From contig NZ_JAEACF010000001.1 in NCBI RefSeq assembly GCF_016401385.1, forward strand, positions 1,364,001-1,428,000: 64,000 bases of DNA, given 5' to 3'. Position numbers and translations under genes: made by a program. The notes under the pieces are model-generated. The model ran no database searches. It saw only the letters and a program-made list of their open reading frames with translations, and was not told the origin of the DNA. This document shows positions 46,879-55,174 of the stretch, piece by piece. The stretch's first letter is position 1; every line of letters starts with the position of its first letter. This DNA comes from Fictibacillus halophilus (GTDB lineage: Bacteria > Bacillota > Bacilli > Bacillales > Fictibacillaceae).

Positions 46879-48243
46879 TTACTGTTCACCATTCGTCAGT
46901 TTAAGAACTTTTAATCCTGTTCCCATATCAGAAGCGTAGACATAGTTACCTGCTACATCAACACCCCAGATGTTTGATTTTTCAGGAATGTATTTACCGA
47001 TTTCTACAGGATTGCTAGGATCTGTAATATCAACTGAACGGACCCCTCCGCCATAATGTGAAAGGTACAGTGTATTGCCATGTACTTTCGGATCGTGAAC
47101 AGTGTTTGCAAACGTGACTCCATATTGAACATCATCAACAAGTTCTGTTTTAAATTCACTTAGTAGCTTAGGATTTCTCTTGTCCTTTATATCAAAAATA
47201 CGTGTATAACCGTATGATTGTTCATAGCCTGGTTTTGTAGGGTTATACACTTCACGTGTTTCAATCAACACATTTCCGCCTTTAGCAAGAGCCGCAGAGT
47301 GAGCAGATCCTTGCTGTGCTGCACTAAATGTAGTTCTTCCCAAATATGTTGGGTTCTCCGGATTCTTCAAATCTAATACGATTGTACCTAGGTCCCAGAA
47401 GGACAGATAAGCTGTTTTACCGTTTACATCAGCCATCGTACTGTGGTTAAATACAGCGCGTTGCTTTCCATTTGAATCTGTCCAGTTATATCCGTCAAAG
47501 TCCTCTGGTACTTCTGGTAATTCACGAGGATCGAATTGATAGATCGTTTGTGGTAAAGCTGGGTTACTCACATCAACAATTTGGAAGTCCTTTTGCTCTC
47601 CATGTGTATAATAATCAGCGTATGGATTTGCAGTCAAAACATACGGTTTGCCACCCTGCTCGGTCAAATACAGTTCATGTGTTCCAGTAACACGCTTATC
47701 AAGCTCCCAGAATCCAAGCTTTTTTGGCTGATAAGGATTCGTTACATCATATAAAAGAAATCCTCCAACAGATCCTTCTGCTTTACGATTAAGCTGCTGA
47801 ACGGAAACAACAGCTAAGTCTCCTTGAAAGTGTTTTGTGCTAACACGTTTCACGATTACTTTTTCTTGCCAAGTGCCGGGGATATCATCAGCAAACAATG
47901 CTACTTCTTTAGGATTTGATGGATCTTTAACATCCCAAACACGAACTCCGCCTTCACCACCGCTCTTCGTGTGTGTCCCAGTGTACGCAAAACCTTTATG
48001 TACATAAACGTCAGCTGTGTTATTTTGTTTGCCATTTTTTTCTTTGATTTGTACAGCTGCTACCTCTTTCCAGTTAAAACTTTGAGACCCTTCAATCGTT
48101 GATTCAATGGCTTCATAACCAGGCCCTGTTCCCTTTTCAATAATATCAGATCCTAATTCATCATGAGCTAAAACAAATGAACCAATACTCCCAATACTTA
48201 AGGCTGTTGCAAGGCTAAGACTTAAAACAAATTTTCTGTTCAT
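46879..48243 (-). CDS. Secreted LVIVD-repeat beta-propeller protein
   Basis: 454 residues with a signal peptide (1-26, ending FVLAHD). At least six repeats of the LVIVD type follow, each with a V-W/Y-D-V-x-D/N-P-x-x-P core, for example VWDVKDPSNPK, LLYDVTNPYQPK, IVDVSNPALPQ, RIFDIKDKRNPK and SVDITDPSNPV. They would fold as a beta-propeller displayed outside the cell. No catalytic residues, LPXTG or lipobox seen. Function unknown; binding or scaffold role is inferred. Confidence 0.85.
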   Translation of the reverse strand: MNRKFVLSLSLATALSIGSIGSFVLAHDELGSDIIEKGTGPGYEAIESTIEGSQSFNWKEVAAVQIKEKNGKQNNTADVYVHKGFAYTGTHTKSGGEGGVRVWDVKDPSNPKEVALFADDIPGTWQEKVIVKRVSTKHFQGDLAVVSVQQLNRKAEGSVGGFLLYDVTNPYQPKKLGFWELDKRVTGTHELYLTEQGGKPYVLTANPYADYYTHGEQKDFQIVDVSNPALPQTIYQFDPRELPEVPEDFDGYNWTDSNGKQRAVFNHSTMADVNGKTAYLSFWDLGTIVLDLKNPENPTYLGRTTFSAAQQGSAHSAALAKGGNVLIETREVYNPTKPGYEQSYGYTRIFDIKDKRNPKLLSEFKTELVDDVQYGVTFANTVHDPKVHGNTLYLSHYGGGVRSVDITDPSNPVEIGKYIPEKSNIWGVDVAGNYVYASDMGTGLKVLKLTNGEQ

Positions 48244-48407
48244 ATGTACCTCCCAATGATTTTAGTTCGCTAACGAATTAAATTATTTCAAAATTCAGCA
48301 AATTAACCTAGAGTCAAAGGAAGGATTTAACAATTTTTATTTTCTAGTATTTGTAAGTAATAAGTTGCATGTCAACGTTTCTGGGGATGCTTAAAGAACT
48401 AGATTCT

Positions 48408-49013
48408 TTAAAAAATAATAGTCGCTAGGTATATTGCAATACACCAAATAATGATAGCTGATCCTTTATTAATCAGATTTAATATGGTTCCCCCAGAGTC
48501 TATTCTTCCAATGGTCCTTCCCGTTAATGCCAATCCTATAAACCAGAGCCATGACACCGCGACACAAGTTAGTGTGAACACTACCCTTTCAGATCCTGAA
48601 TAGGCGAGTGAACTCGTACCTATCACACCAAAGGTATCTAAAATAGCGTGCGGATTTAAAAGGGATACGGTTGCGGCGAAAATGACTTGTTGTTTCAGCT
48701 GCATACTAGATTGAGAGGTTTCCGGATTAGTTTTGCTAGACCAAATCGACCACCCCATATACAATAAAAAGAGAATACCGACAATCATTAACAACAATTT
48801 CAGCGTACTAAAAGCAGTAATAATAGCCGATATCCCTGCTACAGCTAAAACGATTAACAAAGTGTCACAAACCCCAGCAGTTACAACAGCAGGAAGAGTT
48901 CTCCAGAACGATGGTTGTTGAGCACCCTGGTTAAAAATGAAAACATTTTGTACACCTAATGGCAAGATCAGACCGAAAGCTAAAAGAATGCCATGAATGA
49001 AAACATGAGCCAA
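48408..49013 (-). CDS. LysE family amino-acid exporter
   Basis: 201 residues from a TTG at 49013 with six membrane helices and the LysE/ArgO opening GILLAFGLILPLGVQNVFIFNQG. It likely exports basic amino acids (lysine/arginine) or analogues. AAAAGGAG lies 11 nt before TTG 49013. The frame continues open to an ATG at 49082, but that stretch lacks a ribosome site, overlaps the divergent small gene and is not part of the family. The exact start is therefore uncertain. Confidence 0.85.
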   Translation of the reverse strand: MAHVFIHGILLAFGLILPLGVQNVFIFNQGAQQPSFWRTLPAVVTAGVCDTLLIVLAVAGISAIITAFSTLKLLLMIVGILFLLYMGWSIWSSKTNPETSQSSMQLKQQVIFAATVSLLNPHAILDTFGVIGTSSLAYSGSERVVFTLTCVAVSWLWFIGLALTGRTIGRIDSGGTILNLINKGSAIIIWCIAIYLATIIF

Positions 49014-49049
49014 ATGAGGATCAACTCCTTTTGAAGTGGAGGTAGCTAG

Positions 49050-49229
49050 ATGTATACGAGTGAAATACGAAAGAAAAATCATGACCGTAAAAATATAAAT
49101 ACCACATTAAGCCATTCATTGTACTTAGAAATTAAGGCTTTAGCAAAAAAACTGGATAAGCCAGCAAATGAACTTATCGAAGAAGGCATGGTTCACGTGT
49201 TGAATCAGTACAAGAAAACCAAATCGTGA
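49050..49229 (+). CDS. Small ribbon-helix-helix-like protein
   Basis: 59 residues, translated by hand: ATG at 49050 with AGTGGAGGT 6 nt upstream, stop TGA at 49227-49229, terminator directly after. The sequence NTTLSHSLYLEIKALAKKLDKPANELIEEGMVHVL has the strand-helix-helix pattern of Arc/MetJ-type DNA-binding proteins. Divergent from the LysE exporter, and its start codon lies only about 36 bp from the exporter start, so it may regulate it. No toxin or antitoxin partner is adjacent. Confidence 0.7.
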   Translation: MYTSEIRKKNHDRKNINTTLSHSLYLEIKALAKKLDKPANELIEEGMVHVLNQYKKTKS

Positions 49230-49234
49230 AGTTT

Positions 49235-49267
49235 AAAACGCACAAGATAAAATCTGTGCGTTTTTTA
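49235..49267 (+). terminator. Terminator after the small DNA-binding-like gene
   Basis: AAAACGCACA / TGTGCGTTTT perfect stem with T-run. Confidence 0.88.
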
Positions 49268-49393
49268 TATATGTAGAAACGATAATTCCAGAAAACCACA
49301 AATCTTTATGACCTATTACGAATACGGTCTTAAATTCAATATATTTGGATAAAAAGAATAATAAATGATAAATAATGCTGGTTATTGGAAGTG

Positions 49394-50107
49394 ATGTCTT
49401 TGAACACTTATATAGATGTTGTGATACGTACCATTGTTGCTTTTATCGCCTTATACGTTGCAGCCCGAATACTAGGCAAACATACTGTTTCTAGAATGAC
49501 TATCTTTGACTTTATCGCAGTTGTAACACTTGGTTCTGTTACAGCAAACCTATCATTTGCGCTTGAAATCAAAGCGCGGTACATTTTTCTCGGATTGGTT
49601 GTTTTTGTTGTCTTGATCTATCTTTCTGCTTATCTTTCATTAAAAAGCAAAAGAGCTAGAAAATTTGTAGCTGGTGATCCAACTGTCGTAATAGAAAATG
49701 GCAAGATACTCGAACATAACATGAAGAAAATGCGCTACACACTCGATTATTTGAATCAACAGCTTAGGCAAAAGGATATTTTCTCTGTTGACGAAGTGGA
49801 TTATGCGCTAGTTGAAAATAACGGAATGTTATCTGTGAAGAAGAAAGAACAGCACCTTACCGTTACGCGTAAAGACTTAAGTATGTACAAGCCTGAAGTA
49901 AAACTGCCGATTGAGTTGATTATGGATGGCGATATCTTACAGAACAATTTAAAAGAAAACAACATCTCCCGTGAGTGGCTGCAAACCGAACTCATCAAGC
50001 GGAATCTCTCAGCGGAAAAAGTTGTTTATGCCTTATTAACGAGCAGCAATAAACTTTATATAGATACACATGATGATCAGCTTAAGTCCCCTTTGGATGT
50101 GGAATAA
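49394..50107 (+). CDS. DUF421 membrane protein (YetF/YdfS type)
   Basis: About 237 residues with three N-terminal membrane helices (through about 75) and two copies of a soluble alpha/beta domain ending with DGDILQNNLKENNISREWL. The opening RTIVAFIALYVAARILGKH and TIFDFIAVVTLGS motifs are typical of DUF421. Several Bacillus paralogues are spore-formation linked, but function is unknown. Start uncertain: ATG 49394 follows a weak GGAAG; TTGs at 49385 and 49400 are alternatives. Confidence 0.85.
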   Translation: MSLNTYIDVVIRTIVAFIALYVAARILGKHTVSRMTIFDFIAVVTLGSVTANLSFALEIKARYIFLGLVVFVVLIYLSAYLSLKSKRARKFVAGDPTVVIENGKILEHNMKKMRYTLDYLNQQLRQKDIFSVDEVDYALVENNGMLSVKKKEQHLTVTRKDLSMYKPEVKLPIELIMDGDILQNNLKENNISREWLQTELIKRNLSAEKVVYALLTSSNKLYIDTHDDQLKSPLDVE

Positions 50108-50111
50108 GAGC

Positions 50112-50140
50112 AAAAAAACCTTGTAGGATCTACAAGGTTT
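50112..50140. terminator. Bidirectional terminator
   Basis: AAACCTTGTA / TACAAGGTTT perfect 10-bp stem with 5-nt loop between convergent DUF421 and VOC genes. Confidence 0.82.
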
Positions 50141-50484
50141 CAAGACCTTTTTGACATATCAATTATTCTGATTGGGTTTCCTGAATCGTCACTAAAAATT
50201 GCATATCGACCTGGAGGGATATCACATGGTTCTTTGACAAAAGAAAGCGCTCGATTATTTTCTTTGAAGTATTTATCAACACTATCAACTAAAAAAACGC
50301 TACCTGGACCAAATTCATGTTCCCCATTATCATCTTCGAGCAAGATTTGAGTATCCGCATTTGTCTTCAAAGCTACTGTATGATCTCCTTCTCTCCACGC
50401 TTCTTCCATTCCTAAAACATCACGGTAAAAAATCACAGCTTTTTTAATGTCTTTTACTGGTTGAGAATGAAAAACTAACTTCAT
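50140..50484 (-). CDS. VOC family (glyoxalase/bleomycin-resistance-like) protein
   Basis: 114 residues: VKDIKKAVIFYRDVLGMEEAW at the N terminus and FSDDSGNPIRIID at the C terminus mark one VOC module pair. A substrate cannot be assigned. Divergent from a TetR-type regulator over 96 bp holding two palindromic operators, so its expression is probably repressed by that regulator and induced by a toxic or small organic compound. Confidence 0.85.
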   Translation of the reverse strand: MKLVFHSQPVKDIKKAVIFYRDVLGMEEAWREGDHTVALKTNADTQILLEDDNGEHEFGPGSVFLVDSVDKYFKENNRALSFVKEPCDIPPGRYAIFSDDSGNPIRIIDMSKRS

Positions 50485-50515
50485 GTGACAACGCTCCTTA
50501 TTTCCATTTTTTAGA

Positions 50516-50551
50516 ACATAAATGATTTATGTAAATCGTAAATCATTTACG
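50516..50551. promoter_or_regulatory. Tandem palindromic operators of the TetR regulator
   Basis: ACATAAATGATTTATGT (50516-50532, 8-bp arms) and CGTAAATCATTTACG (50537-50551, 7-bp arms) share the core TAAATNATTTA. They lie between the divergent VOC and tetR genes, with centres 20 bp apart. Confidence 0.8.
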
Positions 50552-50580
50552 TTAATGTGTCAACATGATATACTCTAATC

Positions 50581-51096
50581 ATGAAATCAAATATTCCAAT
50601 TCCAGGTTCAATTAGAGAAAAAATATTAAACCAAGCGATAAAAGAGTTTGGCATGCACGGCTATGAAGGAGTAAATGTTCAACAACTTGCTAAATCAATA
50701 GGCGTAACAACTGGAGCTCTATATCATCATTTTGGTAATAAGATCGAACTGTATAAAGTTGTTCGCGAAGAGATTGAAAGAAGAATTACGAGCAGAATGG
50801 AAGGTGCTGCAGAAGTTCATGACGATTCATTGACTTCACTAAAATCGGCGATGTTGGTCGGTTTTAATGCTGCTGTAAAACTTAATGCGTGTAAACTACT
50901 AAGTGAGCCCGATTATAGCTCTAATAGAGACCTAGTAGCCATCCTGTTCAATGAAATATTAGGAGATAATTTAGTAGAAGGAGTTGAAGTTATTCTTTCT
51001 TCCGTCTGGCGGGCATCCTTAAAAAATATAACTCAAGGTATGTCACCCGAAGATGCGAAAAAAGCGTTAAATTGGTTTAGCGAGAAGATGATATAG
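50581..51096 (+). CDS. TetR family transcriptional regulator
   Basis: 171 residues: N-terminal TetR helix-turn-helix (about 15-60, VNVQQLAKSIGVTTGALYHHFGNK) and a variable ligand-binding helical domain. It probably represses itself and the divergent VOC gene through the two palindromes upstream. The inducer is unknown. The 298 bp after it (to 51394) hold no gene that I can see, only the msrA terminator near the end. Confidence 0.92.
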   Translation: MKSNIPIPGSIREKILNQAIKEFGMHGYEGVNVQQLAKSIGVTTGALYHHFGNKIELYKVVREEIERRITSRMEGAAEVHDDSLTSLKSAMLVGFNAAVKLNACKLLSEPDYSSNRDLVAILFNEILGDNLVEGVEVILSSVWRASLKNITQGMSPEDAKKALNWFSEKMI

Positions 51097-51331
51097 ATAT
51101 CTCAATGTACTTTTTAACCAACATTTTGAAGAGGAAAAAGTGACCACTTTATATTCAAACAAATACCCATGTTTTAAAAGGTTTCCATAGAAATGTTTTC
51201 TGATTTGCTTTCTAACTTCTTGAACGTATTCCAATTTCGAATTTTATTTCGCACACCTAACTTAGAAAACTGAACCGCTAGTTTTGAATGTCATATACTT
51301 TGCCTTAAGTATAAATTAAAAATCTAGAAGT

Positions 51332-51389
<58 letters not shown>

Positions 51390-51394
51390 GTGTC

Positions 51395-51925
51395 CTACTT
51401 CCAGTTTTCGATTATAAACTTGTCTCTGCCAGACGTTTCACGCTCTTCTTTGTAAGCTTTAGGATTCTTTTTGTAAAAATCCTGATGATACTCTTCTGCT
51501 TCATAAAACTCACTTGCTGGCAGAATCTCTGTTACGATCGGCTTATTGAACCGGCCGCTTTCTTCTAAAGCCTTTCGAGATTTCTCTGCTAGTTCTTTTT
51601 GTTCCACGGTATGATAAAAGATTGCTGTTCTATATTGACTTCCACGGTCGATAAACTGACCTTCATCATCTGTTGGATCAATTTGTGGCCAATATAGATC
51701 TAACAATTTTTGATAAGGAAAAACCTTCGGATCAAATGTGATTTGAACCGCTTCACGATGCCCTGTCTCACCCTTTTTTATTTGTTCGTATGATGGGTTT
51801 TCAAGTTGTCCACCAGTGTAACCAGATACGATACTATGAATGCCGGGTAATTCATCGAATGGTTTAACCATACACCAGAAGCAACCCCCTGCGAATGTTG
51901 CTAATTCTTTATTACTCAAACTCAT
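51395..51925 (-). CDS. msrA: Peptide methionine-S-sulfoxide reductase A
   Basis: 176 residues with the MsrA active site GGCFWC (catalytic C15, second cysteine C18), GYTGG near 36 and GHREAVQ near 56. It repairs methionine-S-sulfoxide in proteins. There is no msrB next to or fused with it. The resolving C-terminal cysteines found in some MsrA are absent, so C18 may serve for recycling. Confidence 0.95.
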   Translation of the reverse strand: MSLSNKELATFAGGCFWCMVKPFDELPGIHSIVSGYTGGQLENPSYEQIKKGETGHREAVQITFDPKVFPYQKLLDLYWPQIDPTDDEGQFIDRGSQYRTAIFYHTVEQKELAEKSRKALEESGRFNKPIVTEILPASEFYEAEEYHQDFYKKNPKAYKEERETSGRDKFIIENWK

Positions 51926-52059
51926 TCCTCCTTAAAACAAAAACTCATTGCTTAAAAAGATTTTAACGTGATAGACGGAAAAAGAACAGTGATTGAACTT
52001 CCTTGTTCATAGGATAACCCATATGCTACATACACTGTAACCACTATGGATAAAGTGCG

Positions 52060-53904
52060 GTGAGAAATTTGAACGTTAAAAAGAAGATAGAATCAGAAAT
52101 TTATAAACGGTGTAATGAACTCCTTTCCCTACAAGAACCCGATGGGACATGGCGTTATTGCTTTGAGAATTCTGTGATCACAGACGCTTATATGCTCATT
52201 TTATTACGAACAATTGATTACAGGAATGAGAGACTTATTAATAGAATTGCTGAACGCATCCTTTCCAAACAGTCTCAAGATGGGCTATGGCGTGTATATC
52301 CTGATGAGGAGCCTGGTAATTTGTCCGCGACCATCCAAGCTTATACAGCTCTTTTGTATGTAAAGCCCCTTTCACACACGGAAGAAACGCTTCAGAACGC
52401 CAAACACTACATCATAAATAATGGAGGATTAAAAAATGCGGACCTTCTAACAAAAGTCTTTTTAGCAATGAACGGTTTATATCACTGGCCAGACCTGCCC
52501 ATCGACCCAGCCATTCTCTTTTCACTTCCACTTTCTTCTCCCATTAACCGTTATGATATAAGCAGCTATGCAAGAGCCCACTTCGCACCTGTTTTATTGA
52601 TGATTGAAGGTAAAAAGAAATTAACTTCAAGCTACACGCCTGATCTATCAGAACTGTTAGGAAAATCAGATCAAGGTTCTAACATAGAAGATTGGATCAA
52701 TCTGTTTTCTGTGTTGAATATTAGAGACTCATACATGAATACAAAGAAAGAAAACATTCTTTCTTATATTCAAATCCATATTGAACCGGATGGGACACTT
52801 CTTAGTTATGGGTTAACAACAATTTTTATGGTGTATGGTCTCCTTTCTAATGGCTTTGAACGGTCATCATCCATCATTCAAAACGCACTAAGTGGCTTGA
52901 TGAAGATGTTTTGTGAAATAGATCACACGATGCATCTACAGAATTCACCTTCCACTACATGGGACACCTCTCTCATTCTATATACATTGCTGGAAGCGGG
53001 TGTTCCACATACAAACGCTCAACTATTAAAAGGGGCCAACTTTCTACTGTCACAACAGCAGAATAAATATGGTGATTGGTCTGTTCATAATCCAGATGCA
53101 ACCCCAGGTGGCTGGGGCTTCTCTATAGGTAACACGCAGCACCCAGATCTAGACGATACCCAAGTGGCACTACGTACAATGGCACAATACTCTCGCACTC
53201 ATTCCTCATACTATTCTAGCTATGAAAAAGGGCTTGCATGGCTTGTGTCCATGCAGAACGATGATGGCGGATGGGCAGCGTTTGAGAAGAATACAAATCG
53301 TTATTTAATTGGAAGCCTTCCTATTAAGCATGCAAAAGATGCTCTTATTGATCCTTCCACACCTGATATTACAGGCAGGACGTTAGAGTTCTTAGGAAAT
53401 TACCATGGCTTGAATCAAGAATACCTCACTATCAAAAAAGGTGTGAACTGGTTAAGAGCGAATCAGGAAGTGAATGGTTCATGGTACGGACGTTGGGGTG
53501 TTTGTTACATTTATGGAACGTGGGCAGCGGTTACAGGTTTAATGGCATGTGGTGTTCATCCAAGAGATAAAGAAATTCAGAAAGCGAAATACTGGTTGCT
53601 ATCGATTCAAAATCAAGATGGTGGTTGGGGTGAATCATGTGCAAGTGATTCAAAGAGAACCTACGTTAGCTTGAATGAAAGTACACCTTCTCAAACAGCT
53701 TGGGCGCTTCATGCATTAACTTCAATCTACGACCAATCCATTCCGGAAATGGAGGAAGCTGCTACATGGTTGCTATCTAAACAAGAAAGAGCCAGCTATC
53801 CAACTGGAGCTGGCTTACCTGGTGCATTTTATATTCGTTATCATAGTTATGATAAAATTTGGCCACTTCTTGCACTTTCTCACTATTATAAAAAGTTTTA
53901 TTGA
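52060..53904 (+). CDS. sqhC: Sporulenol synthase / squalene-hopene-cyclase-like terpene cyclase
   Basis: 614 residues of the triterpene cyclase family. The acid motif is D363-L-D365-D366-T, matching DxDD of squalene-hopene cyclases; many QW repeats follow (QNDDGGW, QNQDGGWGES, NGSWYGRWGVCYIYGTWA). Along its length it resembles B. subtilis SqhC, which cyclises tetraprenyl-beta-curcumene to sporulenol, a spore membrane lipid. CATACACT (52029-52036) resembles a sigma-E -10 element, low certainty. GTG 52060 or TTG 52069 may be the start. Its 3' end overlaps the converging gerB-type gene by 7 nt. Confidence 0.9.
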   Translation: MRNLNVKKKIESEIYKRCNELLSLQEPDGTWRYCFENSVITDAYMLILLRTIDYRNERLINRIAERILSKQSQDGLWRVYPDEEPGNLSATIQAYTALLYVKPLSHTEETLQNAKHYIINNGGLKNADLLTKVFLAMNGLYHWPDLPIDPAILFSLPLSSPINRYDISSYARAHFAPVLLMIEGKKKLTSSYTPDLSELLGKSDQGSNIEDWINLFSVLNIRDSYMNTKKENILSYIQIHIEPDGTLLSYGLTTIFMVYGLLSNGFERSSSIIQNALSGLMKMFCEIDHTMHLQNSPSTTWDTSLILYTLLEAGVPHTNAQLLKGANFLLSQQQNKYGDWSVHNPDATPGGWGFSIGNTQHPDLDDTQVALRTMAQYSRTHSSYYSSYEKGLAWLVSMQNDDGGWAAFEKNTNRYLIGSLPIKHAKDALIDPSTPDITGRTLEFLGNYHGLNQEYLTIKKGVNWLRANQEVNGSWYGRWGVCYIYGTWAAVTGLMACGVHPRDKEIQKAKYWLLSIQNQDGGWGESCASDSKRTYVSLNESTPSQTAWALHALTSIYDQSIPEMEEAATWLLSKQERASYPTGAGLPGAFYIRYHSYDKIWPLLALSHYYKKFY

Positions 53905-55013
53905 GAAGAATCTTCTTCATGTTGATCCTGATTCTTATCTTTTTTTCGCAAAATACCTATACCCAATACAACAAGTAAAACGAGATATAAAGTAAACCAC
54001 CATAACGTCCAATTTCGTCCTACAAAATCTGTAAACTCCATTGCATTCGTGTGGATATGGTTACTCATCGCCCAAATCAATAGTCCTGCAGGAAGTAGAA
54101 AAGGATGGTAGTTGGGAAACTTAGATAGATGCTGTAATCCTTTCAACGCTGTAAAAAGACTTACAACAATCTTAACAAGTATGCCAAATATCCAAACAAC
54201 ACCTATTATGACCTCTACCCTTTCAAAGATATTAATGATTGATATATCTCTCATCAATTCATAAGTAGGGTAGCTTTGTCTTCTTACCATATAAGCTCCT
54301 TCTACACCTACAGCTATAAATACGGTTAAGATAAGAGCCACTCCACCAAACAAGATTCCTGCTAGATAATTTTTGGAGAGTTTATGTTTGTTTTTCACAT
54401 AGGTGAGAACACTTCCTAACAGAATGATCTCGATAAACGGAAATCCCGTCGTCGTGTATGCGCCTTGTGATATTTTTAATAACCCTTGTTCAAAATAAGG
54501 CTGTAGATGTGCAAATCTAAACTGATTTGTAGTAAGTGCTAACGAACTAATAAAGAAGAGGATCATAAAAGGTGTTAGAAATTCGTTTACACGCCCAATA
54601 TTGTTTAATCCATAAAAGCAAGAATAGACGGCAAGTAAGATGATCATGATCTGAAAGGTCCATGGACTTGATTCTGGAATGACGTTCGAAATCATAAAGT
54701 TACTAAGATTCCGAACGACATAGGAAGCTAAATGAAGAGCATAAAAGATGATTATGATATTTAATACCGTTCCAAGCACTTTCCCCCCAGCGACTTCGGT
54801 TATTCGAAAGATTGAGCGAAACTGATACCGCTTTAAGATTAATATCCAAGTTACATTCAAGATCAATCCAATCACTACCGCAATAAACATGGATATCCAA
54901 GCATCTTGAGCGGAAAAGAAAGCGGTTAAGTTTGGTGCCATTAACAAGGAACTGCCCATTATAAAACTGACTACGATTAAAACAAGCTGCCATCGATTTA
55001 TAGTATGGTTCAT
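53898..55013 (-). CDS. Spore germinant receptor B subunit (GerAB/GerKB family permease)
   Basis: 371 residues with about 10 membrane helices of the amino-acid-permease-like GerB family (opening INRWQLVLIVVSFIMGSSLLM, then YALHLASYVVRNLSNFM). The B subunit is the ligand-binding/transport-like part of germinant receptors in the spore inner membrane. Last gene of a gerA-gerC-small gene-gerB set. The ribosome site GGAGG overlaps the stop codon of the 52-aa gene before it. The germinant cannot be read from sequence. Confidence 0.92.
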   Translation of the reverse strand: MNHTINRWQLVLIVVSFIMGSSLLMAPNLTAFFSAQDAWISMFIAVVIGLILNVTWILILKRYQFRSIFRITEVAGGKVLGTVLNIIIIFYALHLASYVVRNLSNFMISNVIPESSPWTFQIMIILLAVYSCFYGLNNIGRVNEFLTPFMILFFISSLALTTNQFRFAHLQPYFEQGLLKISQGAYTTTGFPFIEIILLGSVLTYVKNKHKLSKNYLAGILFGGVALILTVFIAVGVEGAYMVRRQSYPTYELMRDISIINIFERVEVIIGVVWIFGILVKIVVSLFTALKGLQHLSKFPNYHPFLLPAGLLIWAMSNHIHTNAMEFTDFVGRNWTLWWFTLYLVLLVVLGIGILRKKDKNQDQHEEDSSQ

Positions 55014-55015
55014 GT

Positions 55016-55174
55016 TTATCCTCCAAACATCAGTTTATATAATGGTGAATATAGAGCATCAATCCATTTAGAAAAAGGAAGCCATTGTCTATTCGAGAGA
55101 AAACTTGCCAAGTTTATCATCGAGAAGATCCAAAAGATCGTAAGTGTAATTTTATAGGATTTACTTTTGCTCAT
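55016..55174 (-). CDS. Small membrane protein of the germinant-receptor operon (possible D subunit)
   Basis: 52 residues, translated by hand: ATG 55174, stop TAA 55016-55018. One hydrophobic helix (YKITLTIFWIFSMINLA, about 7-23) and a second amphipathic/hydrophobic stretch (ALYSPLYKLMF, about 41-51). It overlaps the end of gerC by 14 nt and carries the ribosome site of gerB. Small two-helix D subunits are known in some Bacillus receptor operons (for example GerKD); size and position fit, sequence kinship is not proven. Confidence 0.65.
   Translation of the reverse strand: MSKSKSYKITLTIFWIFSMINLASFLSNRQWLPFSKWIDALYSPLYKLMFGG

Noticed and set aside
49014-49082. Longer LysE exporter starting at ATG 49082
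   Set aside because: No ribosome site, residues not typical of the family, and it would overlap the divergent small gene.
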